Of a DNA stretch of 64,000 nt, positions 9,868 through 19,719 are shown one piece after another. The notes beneath the pieces were generated by a model. That model had not been told where the DNA came from. It made no database searches and saw only the letters and a list, made by a program, of their open reading frames with translations. Source of the DNA: Mesorhizobium neociceri (GTDB taxonomy: Bacteria > Pseudomonadota > Alphaproteobacteria > Rhizobiales > Rhizobiaceae); contig NZ_JACDTY010000002.1 in assembly GCF_013520985.1 (NCBI RefSeq), forward strand, positions 496,001-560,000. Reading direction: 5' to 3'. The position numbers were made by a program, and so were the translations under genes. Position 1 is the first letter of the stretch. Each line of letters opens with the position of its first letter.

Positions 9868-11178
9868 ATGAAACTTCGCACGCTCACACTGGGCCTGTTG
9901 TCGGCCAGCGCTCTTGCGTTCGCCGCTCACGCCGAATCCATCACCATCGCCACCGTCAACAATGCCGATATGGTCCGCATGCAGACGCTGACGGACGACT
10001 TCACCAAGGCGAACCCCGACATCACGCTCAACTGGGTCACGCTCGAAGAGAACGTGCTGCGCGAGCGCGTCACCACCGACATCGCCACCAAGGGTGGCCA
10101 GTATGACGTGATGACCATCGGCACCTATGAAGTTCCGATCTGGGCCAACCAGAGCTGGCTGCTGCCGCTCGACAAGCTCGGCGACGATTATGACGCCAAG
10201 GACATCCTGCCGGCCATCGCCGGCGGCCTGTCGGTCGACGGCAAGCTGTATGCCGCGCCCTTCTACGGCGAAAGTTCCTTCGTCATGTACCGCAAGGATC
10301 TGATGGAGAAGGCAGGGCTCACCATGCCCGACGCGCCGACCTGGGACTTCATCAAGCAAGCCGCCGACAAGATGACCGACCGCGCCAATGGCGTGAACGG
10401 CGTCTGCCTGCGCGGCAAAGCCGGCTGGGGCGAGAACATGGCCTTCCTCACCGCCATGTCGAACTCCTTCGGCGCACGCTGGTTCGACGAGAACTGGAAG
10501 CCGCAGTTCGACCAGCCCGAATGGAAGAGCACGCTGCAGTTCTACGTCGACCTGATGAAGGCCGACGGCCCCGAGGGCGCCTCGTCCAACGGCTTCAACG
10601 AAAACCTGGCGCTGTTCCAGCAGGGCAAGTGCGGCATGTGGATCGATGCCACCGTCGCCGCATCGATGGTCTCCGACCCGAAGAGCTCGAAGGTCGCCGA
10701 CAAGGTCGCCTATGCGCTTGCTCCTGACAACGGTCTCGGCAAGCGCGGCAACTGGCTGTGGGCCTGGTCGCTGGCTGTTCCCGCCGGCACGCAGAAGGCA
10801 GACGCGGCCGAGAAGTTCGTCTCCTGGGCAACCAGCAAGCATTACTCCGAGCTCGTCGCTTCCAAGCTAGGCTGGGCCAGCGCTCCTCCTGGCACGCGCA
10901 CCTCGCTCTACGCCAATGCCGAGTACCAGAAGGCGGCTCCGTTCGCCAAGATGACGCTGGACTCGATCAACGCCGCCGACCCGACGCATCCGACCGTCAA
11001 GCCGGTGCCCTATGTCGGCGTCCAGTTCGTCGCCATCCCTGAGTTCCAAGGTCTCGGCACCACCGTCGGCCAGCTCTTCTCGGCGGCGCTCGCCGGCCAG
11101 TCGAGCGTCGACGATGCCCTGAAGCAGGCCCAGGACGCTGCCACCGCGGCAATGACCGAAGGCGGTTATATCAAGTAA
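9868..11178 (+). CDS. smoE: Polyol (sorbitol/mannitol) ABC importer, binding protein
   Basis: A 436-residue periplasmic binding protein of the sugar family 1 type. The Sec signal peptide is residues 1-21 (LLSASALAFAAHA before AES). The body includes ENVLRERVTTDIATKGGQYD and QGKCGMWIDATVAASMV, patterns of mannitol/sorbitol binding proteins of the SmoE/MtlE group. I chose ATG 9868, with GGGAGG nine bases upstream; the frame is open 19 codons further but lacks a signal peptide there. It is first in smoEFGK-smoS-mtlK, and two strong stem-loops follow its stop. Confidence 0.92.
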   Translation: MKLRTLTLGLLSASALAFAAHAESITIATVNNADMVRMQTLTDDFTKANPDITLNWVTLEENVLRERVTTDIATKGGQYDVMTIGTYEVPIWANQSWLLPLDKLGDDYDAKDILPAIAGGLSVDGKLYAAPFYGESSFVMYRKDLMEKAGLTMPDAPTWDFIKQAADKMTDRANGVNGVCLRGKAGWGENMAFLTAMSNSFGARWFDENWKPQFDQPEWKSTLQFYVDLMKADGPEGASSNGFNENLALFQQGKCGMWIDATVAASMVSDPKSSKVADKVAYALAPDNGLGKRGNWLWAWSLAVPAGTQKADAAEKFVSWATSKHYSELVASKLGWASAPPGTRTSLYANAEYQKAAPFAKMTLDSINAADPTHPTVKPVPYVGVQFVAIPEFQGLGTTVGQLFSAALAGQSSVDDALKQAQDAATAAMTEGGYIK

Positions 11179-11197
11179 GGCTCCTCCCGGTGCCGAC

Positions 11198-11250
11198 TGC
11201 CGGCCGCCTTCCTGGCCGGCAACGGCCGCCCGAATCCCAGTTCGGGCGGC
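11198..11250 (+). terminator. Two stem-loops after smoE (likely mRNA stabiliser/attenuator)
   Basis: The first hairpin is TGCCGGCC / GGCCGGCA at 11198-11205 and 11214-11221. The second is a perfect 10-bp stem at 11225-11234 and 11241-11250 with a 6-nt loop, followed only by CCCTTT. The lack of a real T-tract and the downstream permease genes suggest mRNA 3'-end protection that lets the binding protein be made in excess, not full termination. Confidence 0.6.
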
Positions 11251-11297
11251 CCCTTTCACACACTTGAAAATTTGGCTGACCTTGAAGGGTGACCGTC

Positions 11298-12170
11298 ATG
11301 GCTACTCAGCAGACCCGTTCGCTTGCCCGTTTCATGATGGCGCCATCCGTGGTGCTGCTGTTCGTCTGGATGATCGTGCCGCTGGTCATCACCCTGTGGT
11401 TCTCCTTCCAGCAGTACAATCCGCTCAATCCGGTCCGCGACGGGTTCGTCGGCTTCTCCAACTACGCGCTGTTCTATTCCAACCCGGCATTCCTGCAGTC
11501 GATCCTCAACACGCTTGTCCTGGTGGGCAGCGTGCTGCTGATCACCGTGATCGGCGGCATCCTGCTGGCGCTGCTGATCGACCAGCCGATGTGGGGCCAG
11601 GGGATTGTGCGCATCCTCGTCATCTCGCCGTTCTTCGTCATGCCGCCGGTGGCGGCACTGGTCTGGAAGAACATGATCATGCACCCGCAATACGGCGTCT
11701 TTGCCGACATTGCGCGCTTCTTTGGGGCTCAACCGATCGACTGGTTCGGGCAGCATCCGATGACGGCGATCATCATTATCGTCGCCTGGCAATGGCTACC
11801 CTTCGCCACGCTGATCCTTTTGACCGCGCTGCAGTCGCTCGACGGTGAGCAGAAGGAAGCCGCCGAGATGGACGGCGCCGGCTTCGTCAGCCGTTTCATC
11901 TATCTGACGCTGCCGCACATGTCGCGCGCCATCACCGTCGTCATTCTGATCCAGACCATCTTCCTGCTGTCGGTCTATGCCGAGATCCTGGTCACCACCA
12001 ATGGCGGCCCCGGCTACGCCTCCACCAACCTGCCCTTCCTCGTCTACCAGAAGGCATTGCTGGAGTTCAAAATCGGCCAGGCATCCGCCGGCGGTGTCAT
12101 CGCCGTCATTCTCGCCAACATCGTCGCCTTCTTCGCCATGCGCGCGGTCGGCAAGAACCTGGACAAGTAA
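11298..12170 (+). CDS. smoF: Polyol ABC importer, permease 1
   Basis: A 290-residue inner-membrane protein with six hydrophobic helices and the MalF-type EAA loop (KEAAEMDGAGFVSRFIYLTLP near residues 190-210) that docks on the ATPase. ATG 11298 has GAAGGG eight bases upstream; GTG 11289 is an in-frame alternative. It sits between the SmoE stem-loops and smoG. Members of this family with this gene order carry sorbitol, mannitol and sometimes arabitol. Confidence 0.93.
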   Translation: MATQQTRSLARFMMAPSVVLLFVWMIVPLVITLWFSFQQYNPLNPVRDGFVGFSNYALFYSNPAFLQSILNTLVLVGSVLLITVIGGILLALLIDQPMWGQGIVRILVISPFFVMPPVAALVWKNMIMHPQYGVFADIARFFGAQPIDWFGQHPMTAIIIIVAWQWLPFATLILLTALQSLDGEQKEAAEMDGAGFVSRFIYLTLPHMSRAITVVILIQTIFLLSVYAEILVTTNGGPGYASTNLPFLVYQKALLEFKIGQASAGGVIAVILANIVAFFAMRAVGKNLDK

Positions 12171-12181
12171 GGGAGGATACG

Positions 12182-13006
12182 ATGGCACGTGCAGTCACCA
12201 CCCAACACAAGGTCATCGCGACCGGCGCCGCCTGGATCGTCGCTCTGCTGATCTTCTTTCCGATCCTCTATACGATCATCACCTCGTTCAAGTCGGAGCA
12301 GGAGGCGATCCAGGGCTTCGCGCTGATCCCGTCAGGGACGTTCGAGAGCTATACCGAGGTTCAGGCGCAGAGCGGCTACTTCAAGTTCTTCTTCAACTCC
12401 GTGCTGCTCTCGGTCGGCTCGACCATCCTGGCCCTGATCGTCGCGGTTCCGGCCGCCTGGTCGATGGCTTTTTCGCCGGGCAAGTGGACCAAGGACATCC
12501 TGATGTGGATGCTCTCGACCAAGATGATGCCGGCGGTTGCCGTGCTGTTCCCGATCTACCTGATCTTCCGCGATGCCGGACTGCTCGACAGCCGCATCGG
12601 CCTGATGGTCATGCTGATGCTGATCAACCTGCCGATCGTGATCTGGATGCTCTACACCTACTTCCGCGAAATCCCTGGCGAAATCCTGGAAGCAGCGCGC
12701 ATGGACGGCGCCACGCTGTGGGGCGAGATCGTCTATGTGCTGACCCCGATGGCGGTGCCCGGCATCGCTTCGACCATGCTCCTCAACATCATCCTGGCAT
12801 GGAACGAAGCGTTCTGGACCATTCGTCTCACCACCACCGAGGCGGCGCCGCTGACGGCTTTCATCAGCTCGTTCTCAAGCCCGCAAGGCCTGTTCTGGGC
12901 CAAGCTTTCGGCGGCCTCGACGCTGGCGATCGCCCCCATCCTGATCATGGGCTGGTTCAGCCAGAAGCAACTTGTGCGCGGTCTGACATTCGGAGCCGTG
13001 AAGTAA
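12182..13006 (+). CDS. smoG: Polyol ABC importer, permease 2
   Basis: A 274-residue MalG-type permease with six membrane segments and an EAA loop (EILEAARMDGATLWGEIVYVLTP near 160-182). It begins 11 bases after smoF, with GGGAGG before the ATG. Together with SmoF it forms the heterodimeric channel that SmoE feeds and SmoK drives. Confidence 0.93.
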   Translation: MARAVTTQHKVIATGAAWIVALLIFFPILYTIITSFKSEQEAIQGFALIPSGTFESYTEVQAQSGYFKFFFNSVLLSVGSTILALIVAVPAAWSMAFSPGKWTKDILMWMLSTKMMPAVAVLFPIYLIFRDAGLLDSRIGLMVMLMLINLPIVIWMLYTYFREIPGEILEAARMDGATLWGEIVYVLTPMAVPGIASTMLLNIILAWNEAFWTIRLTTTEAAPLTAFISSFSSPQGLFWAKLSAASTLAIAPILIMGWFSQKQLVRGLTFGAVK

Positions 13007-13056
13007 CCGAAATTGCCTGAAGCAACCGGCAGACATAACCCCTCGGGGAGGAAACC

Positions 13057-14057
<1,001 letters not shown>

Positions 14058-14061
<4 letters not shown>

Positions 14062-14828
14062 GGCTGAAAGGCAAATCGGCGCTGATCACCGGATCCGCAC
14101 GCGGCATCGGCAGGGCTTTTGCCGAAGCCTATACGCGCGAAGGTGCTGTGGTCGCGATCGGCGACATCAATCTGGAGGCCGCGGAAAAGACGGCCTCGCA
14201 GATTGGCGGCGGCGCCTATGCCGTGAAGCTGGACGTCACCAATCTTGCCTCGATCGAATCCGCGGTGGGTGCTGTCGAGAAAAAGACCGGCGGCCTCGAC
14301 ATACTGATCAACAACGCCGCTTTGTTCGACCTGGCGCCGATCGTCGAGATATCCAAGGCGAGCTACGACAAACTGTTTTCGGTAAACGTCGCCGGCACTT
14401 TGTTCATGCTGCAGGCCGCGGCCCGTTCGATGATCGCAAGGGGCAAGGGCGGCAGGATCATCAACATCGCCAGCCAGGCCGGACGGCGCGGCGAGCCGCT
14501 GGTCGCCGTCTACTGCGCCACCAAGGCTGCGGTCATCTCGCTGACCCAGTCGGCAGGGCTCGACCTGATCAAGCACCGCATCAACGTCAATGGCATCGCT
14601 CCGGGCGTCGTCGACAGCGATATGTGGGATGAGGTCGATGCGCTGTTCGCCAAATACGAGAACCGGCCGAAGGGCGAGAAGAAGCGACTGGTCGGTGAGG
14701 GCGTACCTTACGGCCGCATGGGCAAGCCGGAGGACCTGACCGGCATGGCCGTGTTCCTGGCCAGCGATGACGCTGAATACATCGTCGCCCAGACCTACAA
14801 TGTCGATGGCGGCCAATGGATGAGTTGA
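14058..14828 (+). CDS. smoS: Polyol (sorbitol) dehydrogenase, SDR family
   Basis: A 256-residue classical short-chain dehydrogenase. Cofactor motif [10 protein letters not shown] (about 11-20), NNAA at about 88-91, and catalytic Ser in NIASQAG with YCATK (Tyr and Lys, about 153-157). It resembles SmoS, which oxidises sorbitol to fructose with NAD+; related enzymes take galactitol or L-iditol. The start is GTG 14058, overlapping smoK. The end of the gene is followed by a short tandem duplication containing the stop (GGATGAGTTGA repeated at about 14819 and 14833). Confidence 0.9.
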
Positions 14829-15002
14829 CGCGGATGAGTTGAGGGGGAGGCGCCCGTATCCCTTTCCTCCGGGGAGAACGGCGTCGCGGGGCGGGGCGGC
14901 ATGAATGCCAAAGGCACGTGCCGCCCACGCACTCCCGCCTGAAGGGCTGAGGGCGGAATTGTCAGGCCGGCAACGGTAAGCACCGGCAAAAGGGTAAAGC
15001 AG

Positions 15003-16481
15003 ATGACCGTGAAACTCTCTTCCTCCATCCTCGCCAAGCTCCCCGCCAAGGTTGCCGGTCCGAAATACGACCGCGCCAGGCTCAAGGCCGGCATCGTCCA
15101 TTTCGGCGTCGGCAATTTCCATCGCTCGCACCAGGCCGTCTATCTCGACGACCTCTTCAATGCGGGCATCGGCCACGACTGGGCGCTGATCGGCGCCGGC
15201 GTCTTCGAGGGCGAGAAAATCGGCCGTTCCAAGCTGCAGGAGCAGGACTGGCTGACCACCGTGGTCGAGCAGGATTCCGACCATATGAGCGCCCGCGTCA
15301 CCGGCGTCATGATCGATTTCCTGACGCCCGGCGATGCGGATGCCATCATCGACCAGCTTGCCGATCCGGCAATCAAGATCGTCTCGCTGACCATCACCGA
15401 AGGCGGCTATTTCATCGATCCGGCCTCTGGCAAGTTCAACCCGACCCATCCCGACATCGTCGCCGATGCGCAGGCCGGCACGACGCCGAAGACGGTGTTC
15501 GGCCTCATCCTCGCCGGGCTGATGCGCCGCCGCGCCGACGGCATCGTGCCGTTCACCGTCATGTCCTGCGACAACATTCCTCATAACGGCCATGTCACCT
15601 CGGATGGCGTCATTGGGATGGCCCGACTGATCGACGAGGATCTGGCGAATTGGGTGAGCGACAACGTCGCCTTTCCGAACGGCATGGTCGACCGCATCAC
15701 GCCGGCCACCTCCGATCGCGAGCGCGGCATTCTGGCGACGGAATTCGGCCTTGAGGACAACTGGCCGGTGTTCTGCGAACCGTTCAAGCAATGGGTGCTG
15801 GAGGATCATTTCACCGACGGCCGGCCGCCGCTGGAAAAGGTCGGCGTCCAGTTCGTAAGGGATGTCGCCCCCTATGAGCTGATGAAGATCCGCATCCTCA
15901 ATGGCGGCCATGCCACCATCGCCTATCCGGCCGGATTGATGGATATCCATTTCGTCCATGAGGCGATGCAGGAGCCGCTGGTGCGCGGCTTCCTCGCCAA
16001 GCTCGAACATGACGAGATCATTCCGACCGTGCCGCCGGTCCCGGACACCGTGCTTGAAGACTACTATCAGCTGATCGAGCACCGCTTCTCCAACCCGAAG
16101 ATCGGCGACACCATCCGGCGGCTTTGCCTCGACGGCTCCAACCGGCAGCCGAAATTCATCATCCCGACCATCGCCGACCGGCTGAAAGCGGGAAAGAGCG
16201 TTGCAGGTCTCGCGCTCGAGTCGGCGCTGTGGTGCCGCTACTGTTTCGGCACGACCGACGGCGGCGCCATCATCGAAGCCAACGACCCGAGCTGGGACCG
16301 GCTGCAGGCAACCGCCAAGGCGGCGAAGGACAAGCCCGGCGCCTGGCTGGCGATGGAGGACATCTATGGCGATGTCGGCCGCTCGGCACCGTTCGCCGAG
16401 GCCTTTGCCCATGCGCTCAACGTCTTATGGGCGAATGGCACGCGCGCGACGCTGACGCGTTACATCGCCGGCAAGCTCTGA
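15003..16481 (+). CDS. mtlK: Mannitol 2-dehydrogenase (long-chain polyol dehydrogenase)
   Basis: A 492-residue NAD-dependent enzyme that oxidises D-mannitol to fructose, and often D-arabitol to xylulose. Seen: FGVGNFHRSHQAVYLDD with the nucleotide-binding Gly residues (about 31-47), the catalytic block KIRILNGGHATIAY with Lys, Asn and His (about 295-308), and a C-terminal domain. It follows smoS by 174 bases; that gap has no gene but holds a GC-rich, repeat-like stretch. The length matches the family. Confidence 0.94.
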   Translation: MTVKLSSSILAKLPAKVAGPKYDRARLKAGIVHFGVGNFHRSHQAVYLDDLFNAGIGHDWALIGAGVFEGEKIGRSKLQEQDWLTTVVEQDSDHMSARVTGVMIDFLTPGDADAIIDQLADPAIKIVSLTITEGGYFIDPASGKFNPTHPDIVADAQAGTTPKTVFGLILAGLMRRRADGIVPFTVMSCDNIPHNGHVTSDGVIGMARLIDEDLANWVSDNVAFPNGMVDRITPATSDRERGILATEFGLEDNWPVFCEPFKQWVLEDHFTDGRPPLEKVGVQFVRDVAPYELMKIRILNGGHATIAYPAGLMDIHFVHEAMQEPLVRGFLAKLEHDEIIPTVPPVPDTVLEDYYQLIEHRFSNPKIGDTIRRLCLDGSNRQPKFIIPTIADRLKAGKSVAGLALESALWCRYCFGTTDGGAIIEANDPSWDRLQATAKAAKDKPGAWLAMEDIYGDVGRSAPFAEAFAHALNVLWANGTRATLTRYIAGKL

Positions 16482-16492
16482 CGCGAGCCGCA

Positions 16493-17176
16493 ATGACGCC
16501 CGAACTGGTCATCTTCGACTGTGACGGCGTGCTGGTCGACAGCGAGGCGCTCTCCGTCTCGGCCCTGCTCGGCATGATTTCTGCAGCCGGTGGCTCGGTC
16601 AGCGAGGATACCGCCTACGAGCATTTCCTCGGCAAAAGCATGAAGAGCGTGCGCGAAATCCTCGGCCGCGACTTCCGCGTAGACATCACCGATCGGCATC
16701 TGACCGACATGCGCGTCGAATTGATGCGCAAATTCCGCGAGGAGCTGAAGCCGATACCCGGCATCAAGGACGTCCTGCCGAAGCTGGGCGTGCCCTGCTG
16801 CGTCGCCTCCTCCGGCACGCTCGACCGCATCCGCTACGTGCTCGACGTCACCGGCCTTCTCCACCTGCTCGAACCGCATTTGTTCAGCGCCGCCATGGTC
16901 GCGCGCGGCAAGCCGGCGCCGGACCTTTTTCTGCATGCCGCCGCCTCGATGCGGGCCCATCCGCGCAATTGCATCGTCGTCGAGGACAGCCCGGCGGGCA
17001 TCGCCGCGGCCCGCGCGGCCGGCATGCGCGTCTTTGCCTTCACCGGCGGTTCGCACGCCGGCAACCCGGCCTTGAAAGCGCGGCTTGCGTCGAGTGAACC
17101 GGACTTTATATTCGCTGACATGCTGCAATTGCCCGATCTGATTGCAGGCCTGGGAGCGAGAGTAAAAGCATCTTGA
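16493..17176 (+). CDS. HAD-superfamily sugar phosphatase
   Basis: A 227-residue HAD hydrolase (CbbY/YieH group). Motif I is FDCDGVLVDSEALS (about 7-20), motif II is the Ser in CVASSGT, motif III is the Lys of RGKPAPDLFL, and motif IV is VVEDSPAGIAAARAAGM. I chose ATG 16493, which gives the motif-I spacing expected; it lies 11 bases after mtlK. Its end overlaps the FGGY kinase start. Similar phosphatases sit in polyol operons and may limit sugar-phosphate build-up; the substrate is not known. Confidence 0.88.
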   Translation: MTPELVIFDCDGVLVDSEALSVSALLGMISAAGGSVSEDTAYEHFLGKSMKSVREILGRDFRVDITDRHLTDMRVELMRKFREELKPIPGIKDVLPKLGVPCCVASSGTLDRIRYVLDVTGLLHLLEPHLFSAAMVARGKPAPDLFLHAAASMRAHPRNCIVVEDSPAGIAAARAAGMRVFAFTGGSHAGNPALKARLASSEPDFIFADMLQLPDLIAGLGARVKAS

Positions 17177-18759
17177 CGAAAAGCTTCGTTTGCGCGGTCG
17201 ATGTCGGCACCGGGAGCGCCCGCGCGGGCATTCTCGACACCACCGGCACCTTGCTCGGCCGCGCCGAGCATCCGATCGTCATGAACCGGCCGAAGGCCGA
17301 TCACGCCGAGCACAATTCGCAGGATATCTGGTCGGCAGTGTGCATTGCCGTGCGGGCGGCGCGCGAAAAGGCTGGTGTCGCGACACAAGATATTGTCGGC
17401 ATCTCGTTCGACGCCACCTGCTCGCTGGTGGTGCTGAACAGGGATGGCGGCCAGCTCAGCGTCTCGGTGACCGGCGAACGGCGCTGGGACACCATCGTCT
17501 GGCTCGACCATCGCGCCATCGCCGAAGCCGACGAGTGCACGGCAAGCGGCCACGCCGTGCTCGATTATATCGGCGGCGTCATGTCGCCGGAAATGGCGAC
17601 GCCGAAGCTGATGTGGCTGAAGCGCAATCTGCCCGGAACATGGCATGAAGCCGGCTATCTATTCGACCTCACCGACTTCCTGACCTGGAAGGCAACAGGA
17701 TCGCTGGCGCGTTCGCAATGCACACTGACCGCCAAATGGACCTATCTGGCACATGAAGACACCGGCTGGCGGCGCGACTTCTTCGAGACGGTCGGGCTAA
17801 GCGATCTGTTCGAGCACGGCAACCTGCCGGAGAAGGCGAGTGCCGTCGGCGCCGACATCGGCACGCTCACGCCGGAAGCGGCCGCCGAGCTTGGTTTGAC
17901 GGAAAAATGCCGGGTCGGCGCCGGCGTCATCGACGCCTATGCCGGCGCGCTTGGCGTGCTCGGCGGCTTTGCCGGCGACGAGCAGGATATCGGCCGCCAT
18001 CTGGCGCTGATTGCCGGTACATCGAGCTGTGTCATGGCGATGTCACCCGACCCGCAGCCTTTCGCCGGCGTCTGGGGCCCATACTACGGTGCTGCACTTC
18101 CAAAACTGTGGCTGTCGGAAGGCGGCCAGTCGGCCACCGGCGCGCTGCTCGACCACATCATCCGTTGGCATGGCGCTGGCGGCGAGCCGGATGCGGCCAT
18201 GCATGCCAAAATCGCTAGGCGCGTCGCTGAACTGCGCGCCACCGAGGGCGACAAGCTCGCCGCCAGGCTGCATGTGCTGCCGGATTTCCACGGCAACCGT
18301 TCGCCGCTTGCCGACCCGCACGCCGTCGGCGTGGTCAGCGGGCTGACGCTGGATTCCTCCTTCGACAGCCTGTGCAAGCTCTATTGGCGCACCGCCGTCG
18401 GCATCGCGCTTGGGGTGCGCCATGTGCTGGAGGCGCTGAACGAGAATGGCTATTTGATCGACACGCTGCATGTCACCGGCGGCCACACCAAGAACCCGCT
18501 GCTGATGGAGCTCTATGCCGACGCCACCGGCTGCGCGGTGATCGAGCCGCTGGCCGACGAAGCGGTTTTGCTCGGCACCGGCATGGTCGCCGCCACTGCC
18601 GCCGGGCTGTTTCCCGATTTGAACGCCGCCTGCGTCGCCATGCAGCAAGGCGGCAGAACGCGCGCCTCGAACCCGGCCGCGTCCGGCCGCTTCGACCGCG
18701 ACTACAAGATTTTTCTCGAGATGCACCGACAGCGGCAGGCGCTCGACGCTATCCGCTAA
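17173..18759 (+). CDS. FGGY-family kinase with D-ribulokinase signature
   Basis: A 528-residue sugar kinase. FGGY N-domain: CAVDVGTGSARAGI (phosphate 1) and GISFDATCSLVVLN, where TCSLV (residues 82-86) is the signature reported for D-ribulokinases of the human FGGY/yeast YDR109c type. The C-domain has IAGTSSCVMA and HVTGGHTKNPLL. TTG 17173 overlaps the HAD stop by 4 bases. Annotation as xylulokinase is common for this position, but the TCSLV motif points to D-ribulose, so the operon's natural substrate may be ribitol or arabitol as well as the hexitols. That reassignment is inference. Confidence 0.85.
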   Translation: MTKSFVCAVDVGTGSARAGILDTTGTLLGRAEHPIVMNRPKADHAEHNSQDIWSAVCIAVRAAREKAGVATQDIVGISFDATCSLVVLNRDGGQLSVSVTGERRWDTIVWLDHRAIAEADECTASGHAVLDYIGGVMSPEMATPKLMWLKRNLPGTWHEAGYLFDLTDFLTWKATGSLARSQCTLTAKWTYLAHEDTGWRRDFFETVGLSDLFEHGNLPEKASAVGADIGTLTPEAAAELGLTEKCRVGAGVIDAYAGALGVLGGFAGDEQDIGRHLALIAGTSSCVMAMSPDPQPFAGVWGPYYGAALPKLWLSEGGQSATGALLDHIIRWHGAGGEPDAAMHAKIARRVAELRATEGDKLAARLHVLPDFHGNRSPLADPHAVGVVSGLTLDSSFDSLCKLYWRTAVGIALGVRHVLEALNENGYLIDTLHVTGGHTKNPLLMELYADATGCAVIEPLADEAVLLGTGMVAATAAGLFPDLNAACVAMQQGGRTRASNPAASGRFDRDYKIFLEMHRQRQALDAIR

Positions 18760-18799
18760 AGCGGGACGAAGGAAGCCCAGTTCACAAGCCTTCGCGATT

Positions 18800-19606
18800 T
18801 CAACGCCGGCTCTCGATGATCTCGATGAAACGGGCGAACAGTCCGGCCTGGGATTTGATGCCGAGCTTGCGATGGATGTTGCGGCGGTGAACCTTCACGG
18901 TTCCCGGCACGATGCGCATGGCCCTCGCGATCGACTCGGTGGAATGCCCCTGCAGCACCAGATCGACGACATGCTTTTCGCGCGGGGTCAGCGACAGGCT
19001 CTCCCAGATGTGGGCGCGGTCGAACTCGTTGACCGCGGCGATCGTCTCGTGCTCGGCTTCGTCCGGCTCGTCGGCCGCAAGAGCTGGCCAGCGCAACCGG
19101 GCGAAACCGATCACCGCCGGCGCCATGTCGCGCAGCAGCCTGGCATCGGCGGTGCCGAAAGGTCCCGAGGCATGCAATCGCATCAGCGACAGCACCAGCG
19201 CGTCCTTGCCGGGCAATGGCACGAAGAAGCCGACCTCCTCGGCCAGCCTTGTCTGGCTGTAGTAGGTGCGAAAATACTCGCTGGCATAGAAGCGGTCGGG
19301 CGCCAGTTCGCGCATGCGCCAGAATCCCTCCTTGCGTTCCAACGCGGCGTGATGAAACGGGTCGAGCAGATAAGGCCCTTCTTGATAGAGCGTGACGAAG
19401 ACATGGCTCTCGGCAGGCGAGAAGGTTTCGAACAGCAGCGGCGGTCGCGAGGCACCGCGATAACCGAAGATCACGCAGTGGTCGAAGCTGACATGCTGCC
19501 TCAGCCAGCAGACCATTGCCTGGCCGAACAGGTCGCCGCTGGTCTCTCGCGTTGCCGCGACAAGCGCGGCGAGTTGGCTGTATTCGTCGCTGCGGGACGC
19601 ACTCAA
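18800..19606 (-). CDS. LuxR-type HTH regulator
   Basis: A 268-residue regulator with an N-terminal sensor-like region (about 10-180, FDHCVIFGYRG, GFFVPLPGKDALVLSL) and a C-terminal LuxR HTH (about 205-262: LTPREKHVVDLVLQGHSTES, IARAMRIVPGTVKVH, RRNIHRKLG). I prefer TTG 19606 because TAAGGGGG stands just before it; an ATG at 19672 would add 22 residues but would put the inverted repeat at 19639 inside the gene. It is divergent from the polyamine-type ABC operon, which is its likely target. The ligand is unknown. Confidence 0.85.
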   Translation of the reverse strand: MSASRSDEYSQLAALVAATRETSGDLFGQAMVCWLRQHVSFDHCVIFGYRGASRPPLLFETFSPAESHVFVTLYQEGPYLLDPFHHAALERKEGFWRMRELAPDRFYASEYFRTYYSQTRLAEEVGFFVPLPGKDALVLSLMRLHASGPFGTADARLLRDMAPAVIGFARLRWPALAADEPDEAEHETIAAVNEFDRAHIWESLSLTPREKHVVDLVLQGHSTESIARAMRIVPGTVKVHRRNIHRKLGIKSQAGLFARFIEIIESRR

Positions 19607-19638
19607 ATCATACCCCCTTAAACGAGAAAATAGATCAG

Positions 19639-19660
19639 ATATACCACCTGAGAGGTATAT
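19639..19660 (+). promoter_or_regulatory. Inverted repeat between LuxR gene and ABC operon
   Basis: ATATACC and GGTATAT form perfect 7-bp arms around an 8-bp spacer. The 22-bp element is placed between the divergent regulator (start near 19606) and the ABC operon (start 19720), with size and position fitting a LuxR-type dimer site. Function inferred. Confidence 0.45.
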
Positions 19661-19719
19661 ACTAGCCGGCATTGGCTCTGGTAGCGTCCTGACATAGCCC
19701 TGTTGCTGGAGCCCGCACT

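Noticed and set aside
14819..14845. Tandem GGATGAGTTGA at the end of smoS
   Set aside because: A single short duplication after the stop codon; it changes no gene product and shows no regulatory form.
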